From Clostridiales bacterium Firm_16 (GTDB taxonomy: Bacteria; Bacillota; Clostridia; Saccharofermentanales; Saccharofermentanaceae): 49,814 nucleotides of DNA. Location: assembly GCA_001604185.1 (NCBI GenBank), contig LVAV01000096.1, positions 1 through 49,814 of the forward strand. The letters are read 5' to 3'. Every line of letters starts with the position of its first letter. Within the stretch, counting starts at the first letter, position 1. Both the position numbers and the translations under genes were made by a program. The notes under the pieces are model-generated. The model was given only the letters and a program-made list of their open reading frames with translations. It ran no database searches and was not told where the DNA came from. This document shows, in pieces, positions 1 to 8,589 of the stretch.

Positions 1-313
1 TCTCGAGCGGCGGCACACCGCACTTCCGCCGCCGCACGCACTCCGGCAGCTGCGCCGCCACGCCGCCGCGCCGCGGGCCCGGGTCCGCGCTACGCCCGGC
101 CCGCACAGAATTGGGCGAGAGTTTTTCACGCGGCGGCGGGAAACGCGGGCGCCCCGACTCACGCCACCCGGGGCCCGAATAACTTTAACGAATCTTAAAC
201 TTTTCTAAGCGATTGATTAAACGTGGTATCATATCATGAGAATGCGATATCGGGGCGGGCGCCCCGGAAGCAGTAAACCATCTAAGTTATGACAGAAGAA
301 GGAAGAGGGATTT
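1..313. other. GC-rich non-coding leader of the window
   Basis: No open frame here looks like a gene. Positions 1 to about 180 are extremely GC-rich and CpG-rich, with many GCCGCC/CGGCGG words. The composition switches to AT-rich at about 180-240, where a promoter for the ABC operon would be expected. TATCAT at 227-232 or 232-237 could be a -10 box, but no convincing -35 box stands at the right distance. AGAGG at 304-308 is the ribosome binding site for the gene starting at 314. Confidence 0.5.
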
Positions 314-1222
314 ATGCTAGTAGTTAATCAAGTAACCAAGAAGTATGGCAAAAACCTGGCTTGCGACAATGTTTCATTCACACTGGAACCGGGCAGCCTC
401 ACTGTACTCCTCGGGCCGAACGGCGCGGGCAAGAGTACCATCATCAAGTCGATCATCGGCTTTCTCAAGTATCAGGGAAACATCAGCGTCAACGGATTTA
501 TGAATAAGACTTCCGAGGCCAGAAAGATCATGGGATACATTCCCGAGCTGCCGTCCCTTTATCCCACATTGACGGTCATCGAGCACATGGAATTCATCGC
601 CCGTGCTTACAAAATGACGAACTACAAAGACCGGATCGAGATGCTTCTGGAGCGTTTCGAACTCAGCGATAAGAAGAAGAAATTCGGCGACGAGCTGTCC
701 AAAGGTATGCAGCAGAAGCTGAATCTTTGCATCGGACTTCTGCCTGATCCGGACATCATCCTCATGGACGAGCCGATGCTGGGTCTGGACCCGCACGCGA
801 TCAAAGAACTGAAGAACATGATTGAGGAGATGCGTCAGGCGGGCAAAACCATGCTGATCAGTACCCACATCATCGACAGCGTGGACATGCTCTGGGACAG
901 AACTGTCATCATGCAGGGCGGGCAGGTCCGCGCCAATGTTTCCCGTTCGGAAATTGATGCCGCGGGCAAAACTCTTGAGCAGTTGTTCTTCGAGGTGACA
1001 GAGGGCATCGAGGCTTCATCTATGAAGGAGGCCGCCACGGCCGACGGCGCCACGTCCCCCGCCACAAACGCCCCGACCTCTACCGGCGCCGCATCCCCGG
1101 CCCCCGCCGCCGCACCGGCCGCACCGGCCGAGACCCCCGCACCACAGGGAAATCCCCCCACAACAGGTGCAAGTGTTTTTGCCGAAGACAAAACGTCTGA
1201 CGCAGAGGCGAAGGGAGAGTAA
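314..1222 (+). CDS. ABC transporter ATP-binding protein with Ala/Pro/Thr-rich C-terminal tail
   Basis: This is the cytoplasmic ATPase that should drive the membrane protein encoded 5 bp downstream. Walker A is GPNGAGKST (residues 34-42), the signature is LSKGMQQ (128-134, with SKG in place of SGG), Walker B is ILMDEP (D152, E153) and the H-loop His is H185. The layout is that of a single-domain exporter ATPase (CcmA/NatA type). The conserved domain ends near residue 230. The last 70 residues are a low-complexity Ala/Pro/Thr tail, unusual for a cytoplasmic ATPase, and look like a lineage-specific extension. The start has AGAGG about 5 bases upstream. The substrate is unknown. Class is certain, specific role is not. 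Confidence 0.9.
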   Translation: MLVVNQVTKKYGKNLACDNVSFTLEPGSLTVLLGPNGAGKSTIIKSIIGFLKYQGNISVNGFMNKTSEARKIMGYIPELPSLYPTLTVIEHMEFIARAYKMTNYKDRIEMLLERFELSDKKKKFGDELSKGMQQKLNLCIGLLPDPDIILMDEPMLGLDPHAIKELKNMIEEMRQAGKTMLISTHIIDSVDMLWDRTVIMQGGQVRANVSRSEIDAAGKTLEQLFFEVTEGIEASSMKEAATADGATSPATNAPTSTGAASPAPAAAPAAPAETPAPQGNPPTTGASVFAEDKTSDAEAKGE

Positions 1223-1227
1223 GACCC

Positions 1228-2883
1228 ATGAGACTCTTTCTATACTATACGGTTCACTCTTTTGTGAACACGATCAAAAAGGTCATGAAGACCTGGGTGG
1301 CCATTATGCTGGTGTGCCTGATCATGGGCGGAATCATCGGTATGGTGATCTCGACTGTGCTCCCGGACGAAGACGAAACCGGCGAGAAGGTGGAGCAGAC
1401 GATCTCCGTCGTTCTCGGCGAAGAGGACAAAGACGACGATGGCCAGGATTTCCTGGAATCCCGCGGCAAAACCAAGACCGACATGGTCGACCTGATCATA
1501 ACGGCAGTGTTTTTCCTGTCACTGGCCATGAACGTGGCGACCTCGAAGAAATCGGGGCGTATTTTCCAGCCGGCGGACGTGCCGTGTTTGTTCGCGTCGC
1601 CGCTTAAACCTCAGTCGGTGCTGATGTTCCGACTGATCAGCCAGCTGGCCGCGTCGCTGCTCATCACGGTGTACATGCTTTTCCAGCTGCCTAATCTGAT
1701 CTACAACCTGAATTTCGGAGTCTGGGGCGCGGTCTCCATGATCATTGCCTATGGCCTGATGCTGATCTTCGGAACCCTGGTCCAGGTGGCGTTCTACACC
1801 ATCACTTCTCGGACGCAGAAGGGTACCGGTAACGTGACCAACCTGCTGCTTGTGGTCTATGGTGTGATCGCCGGCGCGTTCCTGATCTATACTTTCGCAA
1901 CGGGCAAAGAGATCCTGACTGCGGCTTTCGATTTCTTCGGCAGCAAATACACTTTCTGGGTTCCGTTCTGGGGCTGGCTGCGTGGTTTCGTTTACTATGC
2001 CGTCGAGGGCAACACGGCGCTGTCGCTGATCTTCATGGCGCTCTTTATCATCGCCTGTGCGCTGGTCGTGGTGCTGATCTGGAAGGTGAAGGCGGACTTC
2101 TATGAAGACGCTATGCAGGAGACCGAGAAGAAGGCGGCTATGCTCGAAGGTATGAAGTCTGTATCCAAGGGCGGCGTCATGACTCGTGAGAAGGACAGAA
2201 AAGGCAACATCGAGCGTGAGGGTTTCCGTCATGGTTTCGGTGCCAGCGTGTACCTGCACAAAGCGATCTTCAACCGTTTCCGTTTCTCGACTTTGAAGGT
2301 CTTCTCCAAGACTTTGATCATCTATACTCTGGCGGCTGTGGTCGGTTCGATCCTGGCACGTAAATCGGATATCAGTTTCGATCCTTTGATCATTCCTGCA
2401 TGTATCCTGACTTTCCTTACGTTCTATCGTACTTTGGGTAATCCGCTTCAGGAAGACACAAGCCGTGAATTTTTCGTACTGATTCCGGAGTCTCCGCTGA
2501 AAAAGATCTGGTTCTCGCTTCTTGGCAGCATGGCAGTGAACGCCATCGATACCATCCTGCCGGTAATCATTGCGGCGATCATTCTTATGAGCAATCCTCT
2601 GATGGCTCTGGGCTGGTTCATCTTCATCATCTCGGTTTCGTTCTTCGGAACCACCATCGGTACCTTCATCAATCTTTCGGTACCGGGTGAAGCGGGTTCG
2701 AACTTGAAGACTTTCGTGCAGATCATGCTTCTGTACTTCGGACTTCTTCCGGCAGCAGCGTTTATCTTCTTCGGAGTTTTCTTCGAGATCCTGCCGGCCA
2801 TGCTCCTGATCGGCGGCCTGGTCAATGTCGGAATCGGAACACTGTTCACACTTATCACACCACACTTCCTCACCAATAGGTGA
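1228..2883 (+). CDS. Putative ABC exporter permease
   Basis: A 551-residue integral membrane protein, the presumed partner of the upstream ATPase. Hydrophobic segments near residues 22-42, 85-105, 140-165, 175-195, 208-225 and 275-300, and again across roughly 365-545, fit two membrane halves. They are separated by a charged cytoplasmic stretch (about 300-350, rich in Lys, Arg and Glu). An acidic extracytoplasmic segment (DEDETGEKVEQ and EEDKDDDGQD) follows the first helix. The overall look is that of the 'putative ABC exporter' family found in Clostridia. The ribosome binding site (GGGAG near 1211) lies inside the end of the upstream gene, suggesting translational coupling. Substrate unknown. 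Confidence 0.75.
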   Translation: MRLFLYYTVHSFVNTIKKVMKTWVAIMLVCLIMGGIIGMVISTVLPDEDETGEKVEQTISVVLGEEDKDDDGQDFLESRGKTKTDMVDLIITAVFFLSLAMNVATSKKSGRIFQPADVPCLFASPLKPQSVLMFRLISQLAASLLITVYMLFQLPNLIYNLNFGVWGAVSMIIAYGLMLIFGTLVQVAFYTITSRTQKGTGNVTNLLLVVYGVIAGAFLIYTFATGKEILTAAFDFFGSKYTFWVPFWGWLRGFVYYAVEGNTALSLIFMALFIIACALVVVLIWKVKADFYEDAMQETEKKAAMLEGMKSVSKGGVMTREKDRKGNIEREGFRHGFGASVYLHKAIFNRFRFSTLKVFSKTLIIYTLAAVVGSILARKSDISFDPLIIPACILTFLTFYRTLGNPLQEDTSREFFVLIPESPLKKIWFSLLGSMAVNAIDTILPVIIAAIILMSNPLMALGWFIFIISVSFFGTTIGTFINLSVPGEAGSNLKTFVQIMLLYFGLLPAAAFIFFGVFFEILPAMLLIGGLVNVGIGTLFTLITPHFLTNR

Positions 2884-2973
2884 GTGAGGGCGGGGGGCGC
2901 TTGGCACGGGGGTGCGAGCGCCGCGCGGAACCGACACGAGGCGTCCTCGGGAAGTTGAAAAGATAGACAAGAG

Positions 2974-3005
2974 GGAGCCGCCCGCAAGGGCGGCTCCTAC
3001 TTTTT
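2974..3005 (+). terminator. Intrinsic terminator of the ABC operon
   Basis: A perfect 10-bp stem, GGAGCCGCCC (2974-2983) and GGGCGGCTCC (2988-2997), with a GCAA tetraloop, is followed by TAC and then TTTTT at 3001-3005. It closes the ABC exporter operon just before the repeat array. Confidence 0.85.
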
Positions 3006-3024
3006 GCCATAAAAAACAGGCGGA

Positions 3025-3484
3025 TGATATAAGGGGGAGGTTTCGGGACTCCTTATATCAACGAGAGTGCGAGTGATTGATATAAGGACGAAGTTTCGGG
3101 ACTCCTTATATCAACGAAAGAGCGAGGGATTGATATAAGGATGAAGTTTCGGGACTCCTTATATCAACGAAAGTGCGAGTGATTGATATAAGGATGAAGT
3201 TTCGGGACTCCTTATATCAACGAAAGAGCGAGGGATTGATATAAGGATGAAGTTTCGAAGCTCCTTATATCAACAAAAGTGCGAGGAATTGATATAAGGA
3301 TGAAGTTTCGGGACTCCTTATATCAACGAGAGAGCGAGGGATTGATATAAGGATGAAGTTTCGAGGCTCCTTATATCAACGAGAATGCGAGGAATTGATA
3401 TAAGGATGAAGTTTCGGGACTCCTTATATCAACGAAAGTGCGAGGAGTTGATATAAGGGTGAAGATTCTGGGCTCCTTATATCA
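3025..3484. repeat. Palindromic tandem array A1, nine 53-bp units
   Basis: Nine units start exactly 53 bp apart at 3025, 3078, 3131, 3184, 3237, 3290, 3343, 3396 and 3449. Each has a left arm TGATATAAGG, a 16-base loop (mostly ATGAAGTTTCGGGACT with small changes), a right arm CCTTATATCA, and a purine-rich linker of the type CGARAGnGCGAG. The arms are invariant in all nine units, while loop and linker vary at a few positions. There is no coding frame and no T-tract after the hairpins, so this is not a run of intrinsic terminators. The whole unit repeats, so it is not CRISPR. Confidence 0.95.
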
Positions 3485-3499
3485 ACCAGAGGAGGTGAC

Positions 3500-3696
3500 G
3501 TGGCATAAGAATGATGATTTGTTGCATCTTATGCCACTCGAAGGGAGAAGATGTGGCATAAGAATGATGATTTGTTGCATCTTATGCCACTTGAAGGGAG
3601 AAGATGTGGCATAAGAATGATGATTTGTTGCATCTTATGCCACTCGAAAGGAGAAGATGTGGCATAAGAATGATGATTTGTTGCATCTTATGCCAC
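3500..3696. repeat. Palindromic tandem array A2, four 53-bp units with different arms
   Basis: Units start at 3500, 3553, 3606 and 3659. Left arm GTGGCATAAG, an 18-base loop AATGATGATTTGTTGCAT, right arm CTTATGCCAC, linker near TCGAAGGGAGAAGAT. The pitch continues that of array A1 with a one-base step at the junction (measured on the shared ATAAG core: 3453 to 3505). Arms and loop are replaced as a set, but the core ATAAG...CTTAT and the purine-rich linker are kept. Confidence 0.95.
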
Positions 3697-3711
3697 TTGA
3701 AGAAAGGAGTC

Positions 3712-4014
3712 GTTGCATAAGGAAGCTCCGTGACCTCTCCTTATGCAACGCGAGGGAAGGAATTATTGCATAAGGAAGCTCCGTGACCTCCCCTTATGCA
3801 ACGCGAAGGAAGGAGTTATTGCATAAGGAAGCTTCGTGACCTATCCTTATGCAACGCGAGGGAAGAAGTTTTTGCATAAGGAAGCTCCGTGACCTCTCCT
3901 TATGCAACGAGAGGGAAGAAGTTATTGCATAAGGAAGCTCCGTGACCTCTCCTTATGCAACGCGAGGGAAGAAATCATTGCATAAGGAAGCTTCGTGACC
4001 TCTCCTTATGCAAC
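3712..4014. repeat. Palindromic tandem array A3, six 53-bp units with a third arm set
   Basis: TTGCATAAGG starts at 3713, 3766, 3819, 3872, 3925 and 3978. Each is followed by a 16-base loop (AAGCTCCGTGACCTCT with minor changes), the right arm CCTTATGCAA and a linker near CGCGAGGGAAGAAGT. The pitch is exactly 53 bp and in phase with the last A2 unit. Together A1-A3 form one array of 19 units over 990 bp with three arm families in blocks of nine, four and six. Confidence 0.95.
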
Positions 4015-4038
4015 GCGCGTGAACGAGTGCGTCTCGCT

Positions 4039-4067
4039 TTATGAATCGAAAGTGAATCGTGTATAAT
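4039..4067 (+). promoter_or_regulatory. Probable promoter of the HExxH lipoprotein gene
   Basis: A perfect TATAAT at 4062-4067 is preceded at 17 bp by TTATGA (4039-4044), a weak -35. It lies just after the last unit of the repeat array and 127 bp before the start codon of the next gene. Confidence 0.5.
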
Positions 4068-4193
4068 AGTCGTGGCGTGTGAAGGTACTCAAGGCAATGA
4101 TGGTGTGAAAGCACTCATCATGACACCGAGATTGTGAGCACGCAATGACATCTTTGGCGAGATTGAAGACAGAATTGGAAAAGAGGACGAACT

Positions 4194-5639
4194 ATGAAGG
4201 AATGGAGAAGAGGCGCGGGTGAGCGACAAGCGGATGCGCGACAGGCAGGTGCACGACTGGCGAGAACCAAACTGACGAGTGCAAGACAAACGAGCGCCAA
4301 ACTGGTGGGTGCACTACTGGCAAGTGCGATGCTAGCCGGGACGGGAATTTTTGCCACAGGAGTATTAACCGGATGTGCGTCGAAGAATAAGGGCGACAAG
4401 TCGGATAGCGGAGTGACCGCAGGGCTTTCGAAAGAAGAAATCGAATCTTTGGCGAGCACCAAGGCCGAGCAGCTGGGAATCCCGAAAGACAAACTCCACG
4501 AGCAGTACAAGTTTTTCCTCGAGTATGTGGACCAAGTCGAGAAAAACCCCAAACTCGGAAACCTCAGAGATTTTGTGATCCTGCTTTTCCCCGACGTGGC
4601 CGAACACATCAAGGACGAAAACAAAGCATTTTACCTCGAGCAATTGAGCCGGCTTCAGTTCGAGGTCGGAGACATCGACTTCGGCGGACAGTACTACTCA
4701 GAATCGGATAAAGTCATTTTCTCCTCGAATTACTACAAATGGACAGAACACGACAACAGCTTCATTCTTTTTCACGAGACATACCACTTCGTGGACCGGT
4801 ATATCGACGGCCTCGAGCAGTCCGCGCTCTACGACGGCCAGAATTTCACCTACATTGACGAGGACTTCACCTACACCGGACAAGACGAACCCGTGAGGTG
4901 CTATTTTGCCGAAGAAGGCATGGCTGATCTCGGAGTGGCAAAAACTCTGTCCAATTTTTTCGATTCTTACTATGCGACGTGCAATTTCCTGACCACGATG
5001 GAATACATTTACGGCGAAGATGTGGTGGAGGACATGCTTTACGACCGCAACACGACCGGGAAATTCATCGAGATCCTGCGGGATCTGGGGTACGATAACG
5101 AGCGCATCAAGCAGACCATCACAGACTTCAATGCCTATACCTACGATATGTGGGATATGTTTGGCGAACCGGTCGGTTCTTTCGAAGACGTGCTGGTGGA
5201 CATGTACGAGAAGAAGATCGGGCCGGACTGGGCGAAGGATCCGCAGTTCCGTTACCTGCTTTACAACCAGACCCGCGCGTACACCGAGGCCCGGCCTTTC
5301 ACGGGAAAATATCTGCACCACGAGATCGATGATCTTGCGAAGGAAGAGCTGGTCAAGATGCAGAACCGCTGTGCCGCGATCAACCAGAAATACGATGTTT
5401 TCCAGCAGGACGAGGATCCGGAAAACTACCACACGGCGTTCTTCCAGGACGGGCAGCTCTGGATCTCCGAGCTCGTCTGGGCGTACGACGACCAGAACGA
5501 GGATGTTCTGAAGCTCCAGATGCTTCGTTACGATTTCGGAAGCGAGAAGATCGTCGAGCAGAAGACGGTCGACACCATTCAATTGCCGGGGAAAATGCAT
5601 GAAGATTATCTGGCCAATTGTGAGACCGATGATGCGTGA
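4194..5639 (+). CDS. Putative zinc metallopeptidase-like lipoprotein (HExxH)
   Basis: Predicted lipoprotein of 481 residues with its main domain outside the membrane. The lipobox is LTGC with the lipidated Cys at residue 61. The n-region before the hydrophobic core is unusually long (about 37 residues) and built from short Arg/Ala repeats (ADARQAGARLARTKL), far beyond a normal lipoprotein signal. No other Met could serve as start, and AGAGGA stands 8 bases upstream. The mature part has HETYH (H194, E195, H198), the zinc-binding HExxH of metallopeptidases, and EEGMADL (240-246), where E240 or E241 could be the third ligand as in gluzincins. The family was not recognised beyond this. Substrate unknown; protease activity is inferred. 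Confidence 0.6.
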   Translation: MKEWRRGAGERQADARQAGARLARTKLTSARQTSAKLVGALLASAMLAGTGIFATGVLTGCASKNKGDKSDSGVTAGLSKEEIESLASTKAEQLGIPKDKLHEQYKFFLEYVDQVEKNPKLGNLRDFVILLFPDVAEHIKDENKAFYLEQLSRLQFEVGDIDFGGQYYSESDKVIFSSNYYKWTEHDNSFILFHETYHFVDRYIDGLEQSALYDGQNFTYIDEDFTYTGQDEPVRCYFAEEGMADLGVAKTLSNFFDSYYATCNFLTTMEYIYGEDVVEDMLYDRNTTGKFIEILRDLGYDNERIKQTITDFNAYTYDMWDMFGEPVGSFEDVLVDMYEKKIGPDWAKDPQFRYLLYNQTRAYTEARPFTGKYLHHEIDDLAKEELVKMQNRCAAINQKYDVFQQDEDPENYHTAFFQDGQLWISELVWAYDDQNEDVLKLQMLRYDFGSEKIVEQKTVDTIQLPGKMHEDYLANCETDDA

Positions 5640-5718
5640 GGGGCGCTAAGCATATGAGCCGCGGCGGTGTGAGATCGCGCTACTAGTAAAAACGATGCGT
5701 GAAAACTGCGCCACACGA

Positions 5719-5750
5719 TTGACAGAATCGGCTTTCGGGGGGAACATATT
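5719..5750 (+). promoter_or_regulatory. Possible promoter of the PBP4B-like gene
   Basis: A perfect -35 TTGACA stands at 5719-5724. The best -10 is poor: CATATT at 5745-5750 with a long 20-bp spacer. It lies 57 bp before the next start codon. Confidence 0.3.
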
Positions 5751-5806
5751 GAAGGGATGAAAGTCACCGGGGTGCAGTGGAGAATCTGATGCGGTGAAGG
5801 TGTAAT

Positions 5807-7930
5807 ATGAAAAACAAGATCATATCGGTGATTCTGGCCCTTGGCATGGCTTTTTCGACGGGGACGCTTTGTTCCTGTTCTGATTCAAAAACTCCGGCGA
5901 CCGAGTCTTCAGTCGGGACTTCGGTGGTTAGCGCTTCGGAAAGTGCGGCCCCGACCTGGGAACCGAAGATCGTGAAGGTCGTGGGAACAGATCTTTCCGG
6001 CGAAGTGAAGATATATGAAGTAGATCCCGCGCAGCTCGAGGGCACCGGCGTGCCCACCGGCGCCGGCGCCGGGGCGAATTCGGGAAGTGGCGCAGGGGCG
6101 AACTCAGGCGCGGGCGCGGGTAACGCGGGTGCCGGAACTCCGGGCGACAATGCGATGCCGGGATCAGGCGACATCCCCCGCTGGCAGTACAACGTCTCTT
6201 TTCCGGACTGGCAGGACCGCTCCATGTACGGCGCCAACAACCGCATGGGCTTCCACGCCAACGCGGGTCAAGGAAAGATATACCTCCAGCCCCACGGCGC
6301 GAGTAATTTTGCCCTATATATCAACGACTGCAAGATCGATACATCCGAGATCCGAAACGACAAATCCTACATGCTCGACATCTCGGGCATCACGCGGAAC
6401 GGCACCAACACACTCCAGATCAGCAACCTCGCTCAGGGAACCGTGGACGTGAAGATCCCGTACCCCACGGTGATCCCCGGAACGCCCGCAAGTGCAGGCC
6501 TCTCCGACGACGCCATCGATCTCATCGACAAGATCATCACCGCCGACATTGGCCACGGTTTTTCCAGCGCCCAGATCGCCATCGTGCGCCACGGCGCCCT
6601 CGTGTACGAGCACGAATGGGGCAACATCCAGACCTACGACGCGGAGGGCAACAAGACCGACGCCCCCAAAGTCACGAAAGACACCCTCTACGACCTGGCC
6701 TCCGTGACCAAAATGTTCAGCGTCAACTACGCGCTGCAGTACCTGGCCACCCGCGGCGAAGTGGACATCAACACCAAGATTGCAGACATTCTGGGCAGTT
6801 CTTTCTACCTCGACACGGTGGACTACAAGTACTCCGAGTACGAGAAGATCCCGCTTGAAAAAAACCGGCAGCTGAAATCCGAACTGACCATTCGGGACTT
6901 GATGTCCCATACCGCCGGATTCCCCGCCGGACCCACATACTTCGCAGACCACGAGGCGGCGATTTTTGACGCGAAAGACGGCGCCAACTACGTCACAAGC
7001 AGCTCCACCAACGAAGCCGAGCGCAAAGAGACTTTGCGGCAGATCGGCATGACGCCGCTGATGTACGAGCCGGGCACCAAAACTCTCTACAGCGACATGG
7101 ATTACATGATCCTGTGCTACTGTGTGGAGCGCATCACCGGTAAGCCCATCGACCAGTTCCTGCGCGAGGTTTTCTGGGAGCCCATGGGCCTGGCGCACGT
7201 CACTTACAATCCGCTTCAGAATGGTTTTGCAAAAGAGAACTGCGCGGCGACGGAGCTGAATGAGAATTTTTCCGGACGCGACGGGCGGTTCGCCGGCGGC
7301 CGTGATCACCCGGTGCAGGGCGTGGTGCACGACCCCAACACCTACTTCACTATGGGCGGTGTTTCGGGGCACGCGGGCATGTTCTCCAACGCCGAGGATC
7401 TGGCGCTTCTGGCCTCCGTCATGCTCAGCGGCGGATACGGCGAGATGAAGTATTTTTCCAGAGATGTGATCGATCTCTTTACGTCCATTCAGAACCAGGA
7501 TGCCCCGGGTTACGGGCTGGGCTGGTGGCGCAAGGGCGACAGCGCGCGGGATTATTACTATGGTTCCGTAGCCGACTCGAAAACATACGGGCATCAGGGT
7601 TTCACCGGCACGCTGGTGGTGATTGATCCCGAAAGCGATATGGTTATCGTGATCCTGACCAACAAGATCCACAGTCCCGTTCTGAAAGGGGACAGCACGC
7701 CGTACAGCGGCAATGTCTACACCACCGCGTCCCTCGGCTTCGTGCCCCAGATCCTGGAGATCGGGCGGGACGGCGCCTTCGTGGATAAGACCATCTGGAG
7801 CGGCCTTATCGGCGACATGGCCGCGGACTATAAAAGGACCATCGAGAAGAAGGGGATCACGGACGAAGACCACCCACGGTACAAGGCATATAAAGCACTG
7901 CTGGAAGTGCAACGGGAGATTTCAAAATAG
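5807..7930 (+). CDS. pbp4b: PBP4B-like serine hydrolase (class C beta-lactamase fold) lipoprotein
   Basis: Extracytoplasmic serine hydrolase of the penicillin-binding/class C beta-lactamase superfamily. SVTK (S299, K302) is the catalytic SxxK, YSD (428-430) the second motif, and GHQG near 595 replaces the KTG box. The stretches MGGVSGHAGMFS, GYGLGWW and VIDPESDMVIVILTN match E. coli YfeW (PBP4B) from memory. The signal peptide ends in a lipobox-like LCSC (C24). A Gly/Ala/Ser linker (about residues 78-120) leads to a beta-rich domain (about 125-225, perhaps carbohydrate-binding), then the hydrolase. At 707 residues it is much longer than YfeW (about 430). A role in peptidoglycan peptide trimming is a family inference. 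The start follows a weak AAGGTG. Confidence 0.85.
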   Translation: MKNKIISVILALGMAFSTGTLCSCSDSKTPATESSVGTSVVSASESAAPTWEPKIVKVVGTDLSGEVKIYEVDPAQLEGTGVPTGAGAGANSGSGAGANSGAGAGNAGAGTPGDNAMPGSGDIPRWQYNVSFPDWQDRSMYGANNRMGFHANAGQGKIYLQPHGASNFALYINDCKIDTSEIRNDKSYMLDISGITRNGTNTLQISNLAQGTVDVKIPYPTVIPGTPASAGLSDDAIDLIDKIITADIGHGFSSAQIAIVRHGALVYEHEWGNIQTYDAEGNKTDAPKVTKDTLYDLASVTKMFSVNYALQYLATRGEVDINTKIADILGSSFYLDTVDYKYSEYEKIPLEKNRQLKSELTIRDLMSHTAGFPAGPTYFADHEAAIFDAKDGANYVTSSSTNEAERKETLRQIGMTPLMYEPGTKTLYSDMDYMILCYCVERITGKPIDQFLREVFWEPMGLAHVTYNPLQNGFAKENCAATELNENFSGRDGRFAGGRDHPVQGVVHDPNTYFTMGGVSGHAGMFSNAEDLALLASVMLSGGYGEMKYFSRDVIDLFTSIQNQDAPGYGLGWWRKGDSARDYYYGSVADSKTYGHQGFTGTLVVIDPESDMVIVILTNKIHSPVLKGDSTPYSGNVYTTASLGFVPQILEIGRDGAFVDKTIWSGLIGDMAADYKRTIEKKGITDEDHPRYKAYKALLEVQREISK

Positions 7931-8024
7931 CGCATCGGAAATCTCTCCGCGCTGGTCCTCGGCACTGCGTGCCTGCGTAATCGCGCGTCAAGTTTTCCGA
8001 TGCGTGGCGAGAAGACAGCGCGAT

Positions 8025-8054
8025 TTGACGTGAAGTGCGCGATTCCGATAGAAT
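8025..8054 (+). promoter_or_regulatory. Promoter of the tautomerase gene
   Basis: TTGACG (8025-8030) and TAGAAT (8049-8054) are separated by 18 bp, each one base from consensus. Transcription would start near 8061, giving a leader of about 70 bases. Confidence 0.7.
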
Positions 8055-8129
8055 GAGAACATATGACGATGTACCGCCGTTTTTCGGGGGTACGAATAAT
8101 GCGAAAAAGATATTACCGGAGGTGTGAAT

Positions 8130-8471
8130 ATGCCATTTATCGATGCGAAATTATCCGTTTCTTTGACTGCGGACCAGAAGGAAGAACTGAAGGACGAATT
8201 TGGTCGTCTGATCACGACTCTGAACAAAAGCGAGGCTTACCTGATGGTGAGTATCGATGACGCCAAGGACCTGTGGCTGGGCGGCCGCAAACTTGAGAAA
8301 GGCGCCTACATCAGTGTAAGTCTTTTTGGCGCGGCATCTTCCGACCTTTATAGCAAAATGACCGGCCAGATCTGTGCCCTTCTGAACGAGAAACTGGGCA
8401 TCCCGGGGAACGCGGTGTATGTGACCTATCACCCGGTGGATGACTGGGGCTGGAACGGAAGGAATTTCTAA
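8130..8471 (+). CDS. MIF-like tautomerase
   Basis: Cytoplasmic protein of 113 residues in the macrophage migration inhibitory factor / phenylpyruvate tautomerase family. It begins Met-Pro, and in this family Pro2 becomes the N-terminal catalytic base after Met removal. That decides the start: ATG at 8130, five bases after GGAGGTG (8118-8124), rather than an in-frame GTG at 8124 that would bury the proline. C-terminal features VSLFGAASSDLYSKMT and YVTYHPVDDWGWNG match MIF homologues. It has its own promoter and converges with the metal-efflux gene, so it is probably monocistronic. The bacterial role of such proteins is poorly known. Confidence 0.88.
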   Translation: MPFIDAKLSVSLTADQKEELKDEFGRLITTLNKSEAYLMVSIDDAKDLWLGGRKLEKGAYISVSLFGAASSDLYSKMTGQICALLNEKLGIPGNAVYVTYHPVDDWGWNGRNF

Positions 8472-8589
8472 GCCGGAACGGATTTGAGCGCGGGATCCGC
8501 GGCCCGCCGAATATAGCGCCGAACCGGGGATCGGACCGCAGGCGGGACCGAAATCGAGTCTCCGCCCGCGCTGTCGCCAGCGCGCCCGC

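Noticed and set aside
1519..2970. Open frame of 483 codons on the minus strand
   Set aside because: Antisense to the ABC permease, rich in His, Gln and Arg, with no ribosome site and no recognisable domain.
3025..4014. CRISPR-like array
   Set aside because: The whole 53-bp unit, including the part that would be the spacer, is repeated. There are no unique spacers and no cas genes.
6314..7912. Open frame of 532 codons on the minus strand
   Set aside because: A mirror of the PBP4B-like gene caused by its codon use; the plus-strand protein has clear catalytic motifs.
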